DNA of 64,000 nt from Branchiostoma lanceolatum (GCF_035083965.1 NC_089725.1:27971925-28035924), one strand, 5' to 3'; positions 35,289 through 47,080 are shown, counted from the first letter of the stretch. Notes: generated from the sequence alone by a model not told the origin. Program-made: numbers and translations.

Positions 35289-38200
35289 TCAAGCGCTTTT
35301 CTGTGCAGAGGTAGGACCAATTCTAGTTTTGATATTTCTAGCTATGATAAACAAAAGTATAGAAACAGCCACGCTGATCTCCAGAATGATGAAGACAGTT
35401 TCCCAGTTGTAGTTCTCAGCTATCAGACCAAAGGGATAGCCAGCAATCAGACCTCCAACTGTGGAACAGATTAGGAAGAGATGAAACCATAAAACACAAC
35501 AACTATAAGGAATTACATATGCATGCATGTCATTGATAATCTACAAGCACTTGAGGCACAAGGGGCTGTTGGTAAAAAAAATATTCCAAGTAAATAAATT
35601 TAGGTGCAGTTTTACTATAAGCCAGGTAAACATGAACTTCTATGGAATACCTGACAAAAGATTTGACCTTACAAATTTTGTTCAACTCAGTTTCTCCCAT
35701 CTTAAGCCCCCCTTGCAGAATGTTTAAAGCTGTATCATAAAAAGATTAAGTTATTCTTCGGTCACTCCTCCAATCACTTCACTGCTAACTAAATAGTAAT
35801 GGAGCCATCAGATGCAGAACTTTGCTCTGACTTTGGTTGGGGAAGGTTGTATTGAGGTCACCTGGTGGCACTGAATGGCAGTCGCCCAGACCCTTGCGAC
35901 AGTCCAACAAAATGCAAATGTGGAGCAAATATGTATCTGTTGCCCATGCGTTGATTCAGCACTAGAAAGGCTGCCATTGCACGGGTAATTTATGACCGAT
36001 AAAAAAAACCTCGTCGTACTCACAGTTAGCAGCCAGGGCCACGATGGCACTACTGGTCCCTGAGAGGTTGGAGGGAGAGTTCTCGATCGCGAGGACACCG
36101 AACAGGTTTATGCAACCGTACGAGGTGAAGCCGATCACAAAAGCAATCGTCATGATTGTCGTCTGGAAGAAAGAAAAAAGGCATCTTCAAACATGTTTCA
36201 AAGCCATGTCAAGAAGGAATGATGAAAACGTGGCAAAAGAGAATTAACCGACAAGCTTCTGTGGTTTTGAAGGGACAAGATTGTACAGTAATGCAATTTA
36301 TTAATAATAAGATAATATGTTTTTTTGGGGTTACTGAAATCATGAAATGTATCTTTTTCTGGCACAAGTGACGCTCATGCTCTGGACCCAGATACAGGAA
36401 ATTTACATAAAAGATTATTAACAATTATGACACGTAATTATGCAATCCTCGAAAATGTTGTTTGGAAACTGGGCTGGCCCAAAGGTTTTTCCTCTTCCAG
36501 GGGATGATATCTGTAGTTAAGAGTGAGTCATATCAAAATACTTCTCACACCTTTTAGTGTATTAAAGGGTGGTAACCATCTCTGTTTCTATAGCCCTTGT
36601 GCCACACAGTTGTACATGCATTACAGCAGGGACTGGTTGACTGGTAGTGGTGAGTGCTTAACTTCCATTATAACTCTTTCCCATATTATTGCTGAGAGCT
36701 AAGCAGAGAGAGCAATTTGAATCATTTTGGAAGTCTTGACACAGCTGGAGTTCGAATCCAATGCCCTCCCTAACGCATTAGGCAAGCACTCTAACCACCC
36801 TACCAGTCTTTAAGTTAGGATAAAGGTCTAATAGACTAACCTCCAGTGTGTCTGCCTCCACGCGATCGCTGAAGCCGTAGAGAGCCAGCCCCATGGTAAC
36901 CAGCATACTGATGACGTAGGGGTGACGGGGACTGCCGTAGCCAGTCAGGGGGGTCTGTAGAGAGATAGGGATAATACATCAAAAAGGGAGAATCCAAAAT
37001 GATGTTTAAAGCAAAGAAATTATATGGTACAACAACACAAGGTGAAACTAATAGAGTCAAACCTGGATTCAGCAAATACTCAAGAGACTGAGGAAAAATG
37101 GTTTCTCAGGACAAAGGGGGGTTACCTTAATGTAAAACTGTTTTAATATGGCTTGTTACTGGAGATGTTTGCCTGTGGCGGGTGGTTGCCAAACCAGGAT
37201 TGACTTCATGACTGTACTACAAGAGAGACAATGAAAGAGCTGCAAGACTTACTGCTTTGACCATCTTGTCTGTGACCATGCCAGCTATAACACTGCCAAA
37301 TATGCCTCCGAATTCAAGGGAACTTGTGAACAGACTACCTGCAAAACAAAACACATAAAACATGGCGTAAAATGAAAACAGTTTATGCACAAATACATTT
37401 TGTACCTGAGGACAGAAAAAGACAAAATAATTGACAGAAAGCCAATTTATCTGAAAGCCTTTACTTATACTGATGGCTGGTTTGGCCATAAGGCCACTTC
37501 TCAACAAGGCACACTTTATTATACAAGAACAGATACAAAAACAGACTAAATGTAGATGTAGAGTAGTAGAGTAGAAACCTTTATTTTCCTTGGATGGCCC
37601 TGTCGGCCGGTACAGATATATACATCAGGCCTTTTTTCCCAGTGGTCCAAGTGGAGGGGGGGAGGTGTCACGGGAAATCATCTAAATAAATTTTCATTCA
37701 TTCATTCATATAGAGTAAGACTGACACTGACCTACGTAGGGTTCGTGACCTTTGTCCTGGATGAGGAACAGCTGACCCCAGTTCAGACAGCTGGTCTTGA
37801 CAGCAAAGACGACGAAGTAGGTTAACGAGATGAGCCACAGGTATGGGCTGTCCAACAGGGACAGCATGCTGGGGGCCTCACCTGTGGGAGGGGATTAAAG
37901 CAATATAAGGGCCCGAAAATTGGATTTTGAAAGTCAGTTTATTTAGTCATCTATATACATGATTTAAGTTCAAACAACACTATAACAATATATAGCAACA
38001 TCCATGATGCAAAAATACAACGTTGTTGTGATGTGGGTTTTTGTAGGCTCACAAAACTAAGGCGATCATTGTACAGCACGATTTTGCGTGGTTTTAAAAT
38101 GCTCAAAGTAAAGACAGTTTACAAGTTATGAGGAACTAAAAACGGATGCTTTATATGAAAAGCAGACAGAGGAAAGCTGGAAATGGGAAGTGTTGTTTAA

Positions 38201-41200
38201 CTAACTATCAGAATCAGACAGTTGACAGCAAGTTAACGACTGTTTCTATTCCTCTGTGGAGAATTGCCATTTAGTTTTTCCTTGAATATAGAATGAACAC
38301 AATTAACTGCTATGCATACGTTTGCGTAACATGTCTTCATATCAAAGTATGACTGGATTTGTAACAGTAGATGCATTCGTATCTTTATCAGTCAATACAA
38401 CTGCCTCACTATGTAACACACCAACTAGTTTTAAGAGTCAGACACAAACCTTTAGATTCTGTGGTTTTCTTCTGAGTGTTTGCCACAAGATTTTCCAGTC
38501 CAACATGTGAAGGCTCGTCCACAACTAGCCCGTAGGACAGTACAGCTAACACAAGGGACAAAACACCTGCACAGAATGCACAGAATCCAAGGTTATTGAT
38601 AATGAAACATTCAATTCTAGACTACATTGAATGATATTCAATATCTAGACTGAATCTGAATCTGAATTTTCATAAATTTGTAAACAATACATGATAGTTC
38701 CATGAGGAGCTAATGATTCCCTTCAAACTGCTGATCATCAGCATATAAATGCTATTAAGGAAGCTATGCTGTCTTGGCAAAGACCTACTCTCTATTTCAT
38801 TTATCTCATGATTTTATGATTCACCACACTTCATCATTAAGTTGTAAATGGTTTAGCAGAACAATTCTTCCATTAAGGCTCTCTGTGAGTCAGTGCTATG
38901 GCCAGCATTACGAGAAATGACAAATAAACCAATATTCGTGTCAGATACACCGAGCAGAGTAATACTTCAAGCCAATCTACATCTTTTCCCCTGTAGTTGC
39001 CTTTCAATATGGTAGCCTGAGCAGCATAGTGTAACTAATGTATTCAGCTGCTTACATAGACTGGTTCAGTGATTCAAATTTAAGTAAGCACAGCATACAA
39101 AGTTTGTTAACTCAAATACCAAACGGGTGTCTATTATTGTTTTAAAAAGAGAAAAGGTGACAAAGTGTACCTGGGATGAGAAGACCTGCCCTCCAGCCGT
39201 AACTGGTAGCAATCTCCATGGTTACCAGCGGCCCAACAAACCCCGCCAGGTTCATGCTTGTTGCCAGGATACTCCACCACGTCCCGAACTGGGACGGCTT
39301 GAACCACTGGAGCAAAAGGCGACAGTAATGTGCTTAATGCAAATCAAGCAACTGGATAAATTCTCCATATAAACCTTTTCATGGTTACAGTACACAAATA
39401 TTGCAGATTGTGTGGTACTGAGACTAATTCATGTAATTGGTTAGAGTACAGATAGTGCAACACAGCTTGCATTATAACATGTAAATTATGTAATCCCTTC
39501 AGTGTTAATCTAGAGCGGATATCCAAGACTCTCTCCCTCAACTTCTCCATGTCCTCCATAGATCCGGGTAGGTCTTCATTTTTTAAGCACATATCCTCAC
39601 AAAGATGATGTACTACCGGTAAACCCCCTGTCAAGATTAAACTTACTCAGGAAAAGATGATGATGATGATGACACAAATAATACATTACAAAGTACACCC
39701 ACCTGTCGTAAGACCTTTGCGCAGGCGGGCCAGCCGAAGCCCTGGACCAGTCCGTTGATGAACCACAGCAGGGAGTAGAGCAGGACGGAGTCAAACAGGA
39801 TGAAGACGACGTTGCACACCCCGCAGAGGAACAGACCGACGGCGAACATGGAGCGAGCGCTCAGGCGGTCCAACGCCAGGCCGCTCAGGAACTTGCTGAA
39901 GGCGTAGGCCATGGTCTGGCTACTGATGACCAACCCTGTACATAAAGAGATGTTGATGTCATCTTTAAGACCTGCTGAAGGCATAGGGCAATTGGTCTGT
40001 TTACTGATGACCAATCCTGTACAAGAGATGTTATCTTTAAGGCTTGCCAAAGACTAGGCCAATTGGTCTGGCTACTGATGACCAACCCTATACAAGAGAT
40101 GTTATTTTCAAAGCTTGCTGAAGACTACGTATTGATGACCAAACCTGTACAAGAGACATCATCTTTAAGACTTGCTGAAGGCATAGGCCAATTGGTCTGG
40201 TTACTGATAACCATTCAACCCCGTACAAGAAATGTTATCTTTAAAGCTTGCTGAAGACTATTGATGACCAAGTATGAGCTAACATAGAAACTTGCCACTG
40301 ATCAGGCCATTATTGAGCATCATATGTTAACTTTAAGACTTGGTAAAAGCAATTAATCTGACTCCTGATAACCAGCCCTGTACAATATAGGCTTGCTGAA
40401 GACTATTAAGGCCAATTGGTCTGATTACTGAAGACCAATTCTGTACAAGAGACATTATCTTTAAGACTTGCCAAAGACTCGGCCAATTGGTCTGGCTACT
40501 GATGACCAACCCTACGCATAAGATGCTATCATAGAAACATGCCACTGAATGGCACTGATCAAGCCATCCTTGAGCATGATATGTTTATCTTTTAAGTGAA
40601 ATTTAAGATTTGGTAAAAGCATTTATTCTGACTTCGGATAATCAATCCTGTACAAGATATGTTATCTGTAAGACTTAATTCAATTCAATAAAGGCAGGGG
40701 CCATAGTCTAGCTACTGGTACACAGTACTTAACAATGTTTATTATTACATGAGAATGTTATTTATTTTTATAATTAGCAATAGACAAACCCTTTGTGAAA
40801 CATGATCTAAAAAAGAGGCTTGCTGAAGGCATGAGCCATCTGGCTGCTGGTGACCAACCCTATATATGAGATGTCATCTTTTAGAGCTACAATGCAATTG
40901 GTCCCATAGATGGAGAATCATTATGCATATGACCCAGATATTTCAACCACAAGTTGTATTTTATGTCAGTTTGTCATGGGCTGGAAACTAGGGCAAAGGG
41001 TCTGGCTTCAAAACCAAATACCTCTTTAAAAACAAGCTTAGTTAATTCCGGTCAGGTTCCTGATGTCTAATACACTCACTAGATGATTCCAATTGACATC
41101 ACTAATATTTGTCAGATTGCCAATTCTCAGCCAAAAGAAGGAGATATTCCAAAATTGACCCACTGAATCGTATGGCACTGTGTCATTCAGATATGTCCTA

Positions 41201-41481
41201 CGGTAATCAATTTCTTTCGTTTCTAGTTTTAGGACATTTTGACATTCCACTTCCATCTCTGGTCTTAAGACATATTGCCACACATTCTACCACATCCTTA
41301 TCAAGTACGGAATATTTCCATCAAGGTCGTTACCAAGGTCACTCTGGTCCAGCCCCTCCTCCATGACGACAGGCATGATGAAGCTGAAGGACTTCCGTGT
41401 CAGGTGGTAGAAACAGTAGCCCACGTACATGGTGGCGATGATCACCACCCGGTGCCGAGTGTACTCCGTGTCACCCGCCAT
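35289..41481 (-). CDS. SLC37A4: glucose-6-phosphate translocase (MFS), 9 coding exons
   Basis: ER-membrane antiporter exchanging glucose-6-phosphate for phosphate, partner of glucose-6-phosphatase in the final step of glucose production. Exons are 41481-41334, 39935-39703, 39306-39171, 38566-38450, 37881-37732, 37338-37253, 36954-36841, 36162-36024 and 35458-35289. All phases agree, giving 1293 nt or 430 aa (human 429). Colinear landmarks remembered from the human protein are TRKSFSFIMP (R29, matching the essential Arg28), SKFLSGLALDRLSAR, LWFINGLVQGFGWP, WFKPSQFGTWW, AVKTSCLNWGQLFLIQ, YGSPRHP, GFTSYGCINLFGV and NLSGTSSAIV. Twelve TM segments are expected. A non-coding 5' exon probably splices to the acceptor at 41522-41523. 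Intron 1 contains a minisatellite derived from the start of exon 2. Confidence 0.93.
36715..36812 (-). mobile_element. tRNA-like SINE head fragment
   Basis: On the minus strand, GGGTGGTTAGAGTGCTTGCC (A-box-like) and GGATTCGAACTCC (B box) lie in tRNA spacing, inside SLC37A4 intron 7 beside exon 7. There is no cloverleaf good enough for a functional tRNA. Confidence 0.5.
37562..37710 (-). mobile_element. retroposon 3' tail (LINE-like)
   Basis: The minus strand has GTACCGGCCGACAGGGCCAT, then CCAAGGAAAATAAAGG, resembling the 3' ends of CR1/L2-like retroposons. It lies in SLC37A4 intron 5, next to an (ATTC)n run at 37693-37708. No coding part is left. Confidence 0.35.
39890..40880. repeat. minisatellite derived from SLC37A4 exon 2 acceptor
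   Basis: About eleven diverged copies of a 60-80 bp segment stand head to tail. On the minus strand each contains an acceptor-like TGTACAG, then GGTTGGTCATCAGTAGCCAG (or a variant). The first copy at 39890-39942 is the real start of exon 2. Others lie near 39993, 40065, 40129, 40195, 40256, 40356, 40420, 40490, 40626 and 40845. Many still encode VISSQT-like peptides, which accounts for the small ORFs here. Confidence 0.85.
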
Positions 41482-43085
41482 TTCTGTGCAGCCTTCCCTC
41501 TGGTTACAGTCCTTTTAAAAGCCTGTGGATGGTAAGGAGGGAAGGGTGTAAGTACATATGTACAGCACTCCTACTGACTTGTCAAGTGAGAAACTTAATC
41601 CGCTGGCTAAATATACCCTGTAACTTCATCCCCCTGACATGCATCATAAATGCCATTTTGTCAGAGGGGTGTAAAAATAGAACCTGTTCCAGTGAACTCT
41701 GGTCCGATTGTTCTGGTCAGCTGCGCACTTTTCAAAGTAAAGGTTGTGAATGTGTTCTTTCGTGTACTAATGATTAAGTTAACCTTTTAAACATCTGTGT
41801 GAATCATTTTTTATGTCAGCATTTTTGCTGTTTTTTCGAAATCTTTGTTAAAAATATAGAACGAAATTAATGTCTATCAACATACTTCTGCCAGGTGACA
41901 AATACATATATGCCACCCTTTAAAAAATGTGTCTAAGGAGGTCTTCAATGCAACATACCCCAGAACAATGCACTCATATTTATACTGTGCATACCTGGGG
42001 TGTGCTCACTCCCGAACAAACACACTGGCGGATATATGTAACCTGGCAGATATGTTATAGAACATGTACTAACACAATCTGACTCATACTCATAATGACA
42101 CAGGTGCATAGTACATGTTTGTTACCACCCACTCCAAAAGATTAAAGATGAAATCTCAACTCAAAGATTAAACTGATATTCAAATGGTACTGGAGAACAA
42201 TACAATAATGAGAAAATAATGTGACAGATATAACAAAGAAACACGAATAAAGAGCAGAAAAAATAGAGCATTACTTTAAAGCAACACCTTTCTTCTATTT
42301 TCATCACCTTTCTTCTATTGTCATCTGTGCTGACAGTACAAACCAAACAAGTCCTACCCACATACCAAATATCATCACAATCTAACTAGAGGTTCTCTTA
42401 ATTCATGCTACCAACAAATATCCAGAAACAAACACACACACACACACAGACACTGAGACAGACACGCTAAAAACAATACCTCCATTTTCAAGGAGATAAC
42501 AAATAGATCAACGTTCCTATCACCCCAAAATGCGGCAGGGCTCTGAGTTATATGGTTGGTTTTGATCCACTCCTGCTCATTTGAAGAGATGTGGTTTGGT
42601 TGTATTTTGATGTGTGGCTCTTTTGACATTCGGGGAACCCACAGTTTACCTCCAAAGGACTCCAACTCCTCGCCTACCAGCAGCTAAATACACTCAGCAA
42701 GCCTATAGTATAGGGGTCTCAGCACAAGAGGGAAAAGCTCACCAGACAGGGGGGCCGAACAGATACCGAAACCGGCGTAACAGGGACAACAAGAACAAGT
42801 AAACAACGACGACGTTCTGCCACGCCCACCTTTTATCAATGGCCTCGCCGCCTTTCGTTCCGCTGCTCTTTTCCAGCGTTGGCTTGCTCTCGACAGCCGT
42901 GATGCTTAACTCATTAACTACACCACTGCAGACCATTGTCCAACGTTATGTGTGCCACGTGGTTAGGGTACAAGTCTTATAAAAGGTCGCCATGACGTTA
43001 GATAAACACAGAAACCCTCACAACGCACGTTTAAGATCAATAATCTTGAATGTCAATGGGAGTGTCGTCTGCTACTTGCCCGCGC

Positions 43086-43212
43086 GGCCATCTTTGAGTC
43101 AAGGTGTACGCACGGTCAATGACCCGGGTTGGAAGAGTTCATTCTCAGATGGGTAAGTACAGCACCACCACATCAAACACCATGATCAAAAGGATGAACC
43201 CGATGTATATAT
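43086..43212 (-). promoter_or_regulatory. promoter-like block upstream of SLC37A4 (shared with NAT8-like 1)
   Basis: On the minus strand a segment with CCCATCTGAGAATGAACTCT and CCAACCCGGG precedes AAAGATGGCCGCG, a YY1-type start-site motif. The same arrangement occurs at 46251-46370 upstream of the first NAT8-like gene. A GC-AG-type donor (GCGGgcaagt) follows the YY1 motif and could join to the acceptor at 41522. This is inference, with no transcript evidence. Confidence 0.4.
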
Positions 43213-43259
43213 TGGCTTGTTAGTTAAATAAATAAATAAATAAATGAATAAATAAATTT

Positions 43260-43370
43260 GTGTGTGATGTGTGTTTCAGTGTGTGTGTGTGTGTGCGTGT
43301 GTTGTTAGTGCCAAGTTAGCGTGCGTGTGTGCGTGCGTGCGTGCGTGCGTGTGTGCGTGCGTATGTGCGC
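43260..43370. repeat. GT / GCGT microsatellite
   Basis: A run of TG dinucleotides is interrupted by GCGT tetranucleotides, with an AAAT-type run just upstream (43227-43257). It is an alternating purine-pyrimidine tract able to form Z-DNA. Confidence 0.9.
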
Positions 43371-43621
43371 GATTTTTGTAGCCTTGGCCAAAGGAAAAAC
43401 ATGAATACGTTGAATTTGGCCAAAAACCATGCTGGAAGGCAGATTGATGAATTCTGGACGTTTGAAATGCTCGGCCGCTGGACTTTGTGACATCTTGCAC
43501 CATCACCGCGTGGTGCTCCGTTGTAGGGACTAACCTTCTCCAACATGAGCGTTCCACGACCTCACACTTTCATTAAGAAGTGTTTCGTATGGTCATTTGC
43601 AATTTGCCCATTTGCATAGAA

Positions 43622-43719
43622 TTATAGCCTGGAGTCCAGCCTTACGGCAGCTTTAGTCCGCTACCCAAACTCCGCTCCTCGCCGAGCTAAAGATAATAAG
43701 GCTGGACTCCAGGCTATAA
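43622..43719. mobile_element. 98-bp foldback with perfect 23-bp ends
   Basis: The ends TTATAGCCTGGAGTCCAGCC (first 20 of 23 bases) and its exact complement flank inner inverted pairs (AGCTTTAGTC-like and GAGCTAAAG). Confidence 0.8.
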
Positions 43720-43937
43720 AAACATCGTCTTCTTCTCCAAAATAACAGTAGTTTTCCAAACTATGAAATTTAACAAAGATAATTATTTTTGCTTTTTTTC
43801 ATTGGTTATGCAAATGAGGTCCTGACTTAAATAATCTATGCTCAACGATGTTCATCTTCCACATGACGTAAGTATAGACTTCCCGTCATTTACTGCTATG
43901 AAATGAATGAATGATTTAAATCTATTTAGGTTCCTCT

Positions 43938-44015
43938 TAGCCTGGATGCCAGAGCCCTAAACTCTAAAGATCTATCGATAGATATTTCAGAGTTTAGGAG
44001 TCTTGCATCCAGACT
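43938..44015. mobile_element. 78-bp foldback with 10-bp target duplication
   Basis: AGGTTCCTCT is repeated exactly at 43928-43937 and 44016-44025. Between the copies, TAGCCTGGATGC and CCTAAACTCT are inverted against their partners (two or three mismatches), around a TCTATCGATAGA palindrome. A 10-bp duplication fits Mutator-like elements (9-11 bp). Confidence 0.75.
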
Positions 44016-44667
44016 AGGTTCCTCTCTTTCTCAGATACATATGTCACATTTTCGAATAGTCCTTTCATGGAACGCAGTGGATTTATGAAATTGCCTCATC
44101 AAATTATGCACCTTAGATCCTGATTTGCACAAACAGCATCTAACTATGTGAAGCTATCAGCATAGCAAAAAATCATGACGATCCGTCAACCCCTTCTTGA
44201 GTTATCATCTTTAAAGTCTCAAACAAAATCGGCCCTGCTGTTCCAAAAAAGCCGCCCGAGCCTACTCTCTGCCTCAAGAGCTATCTACCACTCAACAAAC
44301 ACGTCCAGAACTTGTGACGAGATATCAAAACCGGATGTTCTGCTACAATGCCGTAGAAAGTCGCTCAGAGGCCTATTTTAGAACTTGATATTTGTTTTCC
44401 CGACTCCTAACCACCCACATACCAAAGATTCGGTGGTCGGTCGGTTGGTTGGTTGGTTGGTTGGTTGGCTGCATGTGGTTTAGACAGCATAATTCATAAC
44501 TCGGGAAGCTGTGGAGGGATCCGTATGATATTTGGTAGGTGGGTGGAGATTAAAAAAAAACGAAGGTCAGTTCCGATGCCTAAGCCTCCTGGTGGCTTTC
44601 TGCGGTACTGTAGCGGAACTTCCGGTTTTGACATCTACTAGTGTTCTGGACATGCTATGGACTGAGT

Positions 44668-45345
44668 TTATATCATCTTCTCAAATCTGAAGATTCCGCC
44701 TGCAATCGTTAAGGTGCAAACAAAGCCAGATCTTTTAAACAGACGCACAGCTTCCGGCTGAAGACGAGAAGTGCCGATGACCATCTTCTCGACGCCCTCA
44801 CATCTGCAGTACCCCTCAAAGCGCTTCATCAGGCGGGTGCCCACGCCTCTGCGTCGGTACTCGGGCAGGACGCTCATCCACTTCAGCTCGGCCTCCGTGT
44901 TGGACGTCTTCTCCACCGCTGCGGTCCCGATGACCTTCCCGTCGCAGACCGCCACCCAGAACTTCCTTCCGGTTTTATAGCTCTTAGCGTTGTACCAGGA
45001 ATACAGGTGATCGAGCTCCATCCGTCGTGCACGCAGCCAGTGCAGATATATGGTGTATTGGATTCCATAAGCGGCGGGAAGACACGAGACGGCCGTCAGA
45101 ATGACAGACACCCACACGGAATTTGAGACCGCGTAAAAGATTGCCATAAGAAAACCATACGCGACATACATGCGCCAGAAACATGAGAAACAACACCTCA
45201 GTAGGGTCGCTACGATCAGTAAGCGGATAGCGCCGAGGACCGTCACTAGCTGTGTGTAGATTCCGGACACGATGATGTCACGTGCTTGACTCTCTTCGTC
45301 CTGGCGAAGCTTTCTTATTGTGACATTGTTCGGGTCAGTTTCCAT
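44668..45345 (-). CDS. NAT8-like N-acetyltransferase 1 (GNAT, membrane-bound)
   Basis: A 225-aa protein from one coding exon. Vertebrate NAT8 relatives acetylate cysteine S-conjugates or lysines at the ER membrane. Residues about 32-56 and 61-100 form a hydrophobic hairpin, and residues 128-215 form the GNAT fold. This includes FWVAVCDGKVIGTAAV and the acetyl-CoA loop LPEYRRRGVGTRLMKRFE (Q/RxxGxG/A at 165-169). The start METDPNNVTI is aligned with that of the neighbouring paralogue. On the minus strand an acceptor (TTTTCCTGTGCAG, then ATCTTGAGAC) lies at about 45426 in the 5' UTR, so a non-coding first exon is likely. The promoter-like block at 46251-46370 is a candidate for it. Substrate cannot be inferred. 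Confidence 0.85.
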   Translation of the reverse strand: METDPNNVTIRKLRQDEESQARDIIVSGIYTQLVTVLGAIRLLIVATLLRCCFSCFWRMYVAYGFLMAIFYAVSNSVWVSVILTAVSCLPAAYGIQYTIYLHWLRARRMELDHLYSWYNAKSYKTGRKFWVAVCDGKVIGTAAVEKTSNTEAELKWMSVLPEYRRRGVGTRLMKRFEGYCRCEGVEKMVIGTSRLQPEAVRLFKRSGFVCTLTIAGGIFRFEKMI

Positions 45346-45881
45346 GTCGGCGGCTTTGGTTACTAGTAATTAGACATGTGCAGCACAGGCGGTTCCAAGG
45401 ACTTCTGTCCCGGTCTCAAGATCTGCACAGGAAAACATAAGTACGATCATGATGACACGTGTCTAATGCTTAGGTCACATTTCCAAAGCGGGGCCCGGTC
45501 GGGCAGCTTGCGGGAACGAAAAGTATAACATAAAATACAACAAAGGACACAAAACGTAAGAAATTTACTCCCAACTAGAAATTGTGCATTTTCTTGATAT
45601 GCATATTTTTCGTTTTCGCAAACATTCTGGCCGGGCCCCGGCTGGGAAATGTGACCCTAGCATAACCAAGAATCAAAAGGATAATGCAGTAGGACAAAGA
45701 TGCTACGTTCCACTTTCTTTATCTTTAACAGATAAAAAAAGAATTGTCAGGAGGGAACATACAATACGTTTAAATTCTACGTTGATGAAGATTGGACATC
45801 CAGGTAAACAATATATAAATACAATTCAATTGCAACCCTTGCAACGGGATCAAATGCTATGTACATATATATAGAACAGGA

Positions 45882-46065
45882 GATATCAAAACCGAAAAAA
45901 GCCGCTAGGAGGTCCATTATCGAACTTGACCTTCGTTTTCCCGACCCCTACCCACTACCAAATATAGTTAAGACCCATATTCAGCTTCTTGAGTTATGCT
46001 GGGAATAAACATCCACACAAAGCAACTGCCGAACGGCACCAGAAACATAACATTCTCGGCTAAGG
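45882..46065 (+). repeat. interspersed repeat X copy
   Basis: GATATCAAAACCGAAAAAAG, then CCCCTACCCACTACCAAATA, then TTCTTGAGTTATGCTGGGAA. It is homologous to 6972-7198 without the CA tail. It lies between the two NAT8-like genes. Confidence 0.6.
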
Positions 46066-46250
46066 TGCATTGTAATTAACGGTTCCATATGGTTATAGTT
46101 ATGAGAGAAGCGGCTTCAATGTGACTTATAACATTTCGTGGTCAATTATGGAAATGTAGATTATAAACTAAAAACAGTAAATATATAAGTAAAACATCGC
46201 ATAGAAGACCGTCGAGCTAAGTGTTATTTAAGCAATATGTTTACCAATTC

Positions 46251-46370
46251 AGTGACGTCCGCAGCCATCTTGCGTGAAGTAAAGGTGTGATGGACCCCCC
46301 GGGTTGGAAGAGTTCATTCTTAGATGGGTGAGAATAACACCACAGGGAGGAACCCAAAGTATACATCATG
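46251..46370 (-). promoter_or_regulatory. promoter-like block upstream of NAT8-like 1
   Basis: On the minus strand, CCCATCTAAGAATGAACTCT and CCAACCCGGG are followed by GCAAGATGGCTGCGGACGTC (YY1-type motif then a CRE-like half), then CACTGAATTG and a donor gtaaac. This suits a short non-coding first exon that would splice to about 45426. It mirrors 43086-43212. Confidence 0.42.
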
Positions 46371-47080
46371 TGTATTCTTTTATAATATCTAATCATGATA
46401 TCATCCGTTGTGCGTAGATCTAGACAAATTCGTTATACCTAAACCCATTCCTCACTAACATGAATGAATCAATGAATGATTTATTTTAAATATTCAGCTG
46501 GTACAGAAAGGCTACCTTAATGCCAATCATTGTCATCATCCCAATCATTGTCAATCATCATCCCAATTAATCTCTCAGTCTGCTTACAGTTCAGAAATCA
46601 GAAATAAAGATGAAACGCAATTGTAACATCTTACATGTTGAGATACCGTGAGGAAATTAAAATATGTTCATCTGGTTCAAATTGAATACAGTTATCTTGT
46701 CATTGATAGTCAGATGTTTGGCAACTCAACTGTAGAATGGGTGGTAAAGCATCTCATCTGTACGATCTTCACAGAAGAGGGTTATATATGTTTTCCTTCC
46801 AGTATAGCCTTAGTAAAAGCAGGCGGTACAGGGTCAACTTTTACAGCAAATCTCTGATTATGGTATCTATGACATGCAGTATAGGTAAACTACGTTGGTA
46901 AATGATAGGAGCTAACTGGAAATTTACGAAGATTGTGTTTACAACTCTAAGGATTTATTTCTGAATCGATTATACATTGTATGTACCCCATCTATACACA
47001 GAGCGAGCTGGAATGCGTCCAGGGAAAGTTTCCTCCTCAGAATGAACATAATATATTCCACCAATAGTGTTGTGTGGTTT

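Larger units (their letters stand above)
41482..44667. other. SLC37A4 upstream region and intergenic repeats
   Basis: Includes the putative acceptor of a 5' UTR exon (41522), copies of interspersed repeat X with CA tracts (42315-42485, 44322-44430, 44506-44640 inverted), a GT/GCGT microsatellite (43260-43370), two small foldbacks (43622-43719, 43938-44015), and a promoter-like block (43086-43212). No coding exon was recognised. Confidence 0.5.

Noticed and set aside
36715-36812. tRNA gene on the minus strand
   Set aside because: A- and B-box-like motifs are present but no closed cloverleaf can be drawn. It is better explained as a SINE head.
39344-40545. Several ORFs in SLC37A4 intron 1 reading VISSQT-like peptides
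   Set aside because: They are translations of the exon-2-derived minisatellite units, not separate exons; most lack a usable donor.
43276-43557. ORFs with His/Thr-Ala repeats
   Set aside because: Translation of the GT/GCGT microsatellite.
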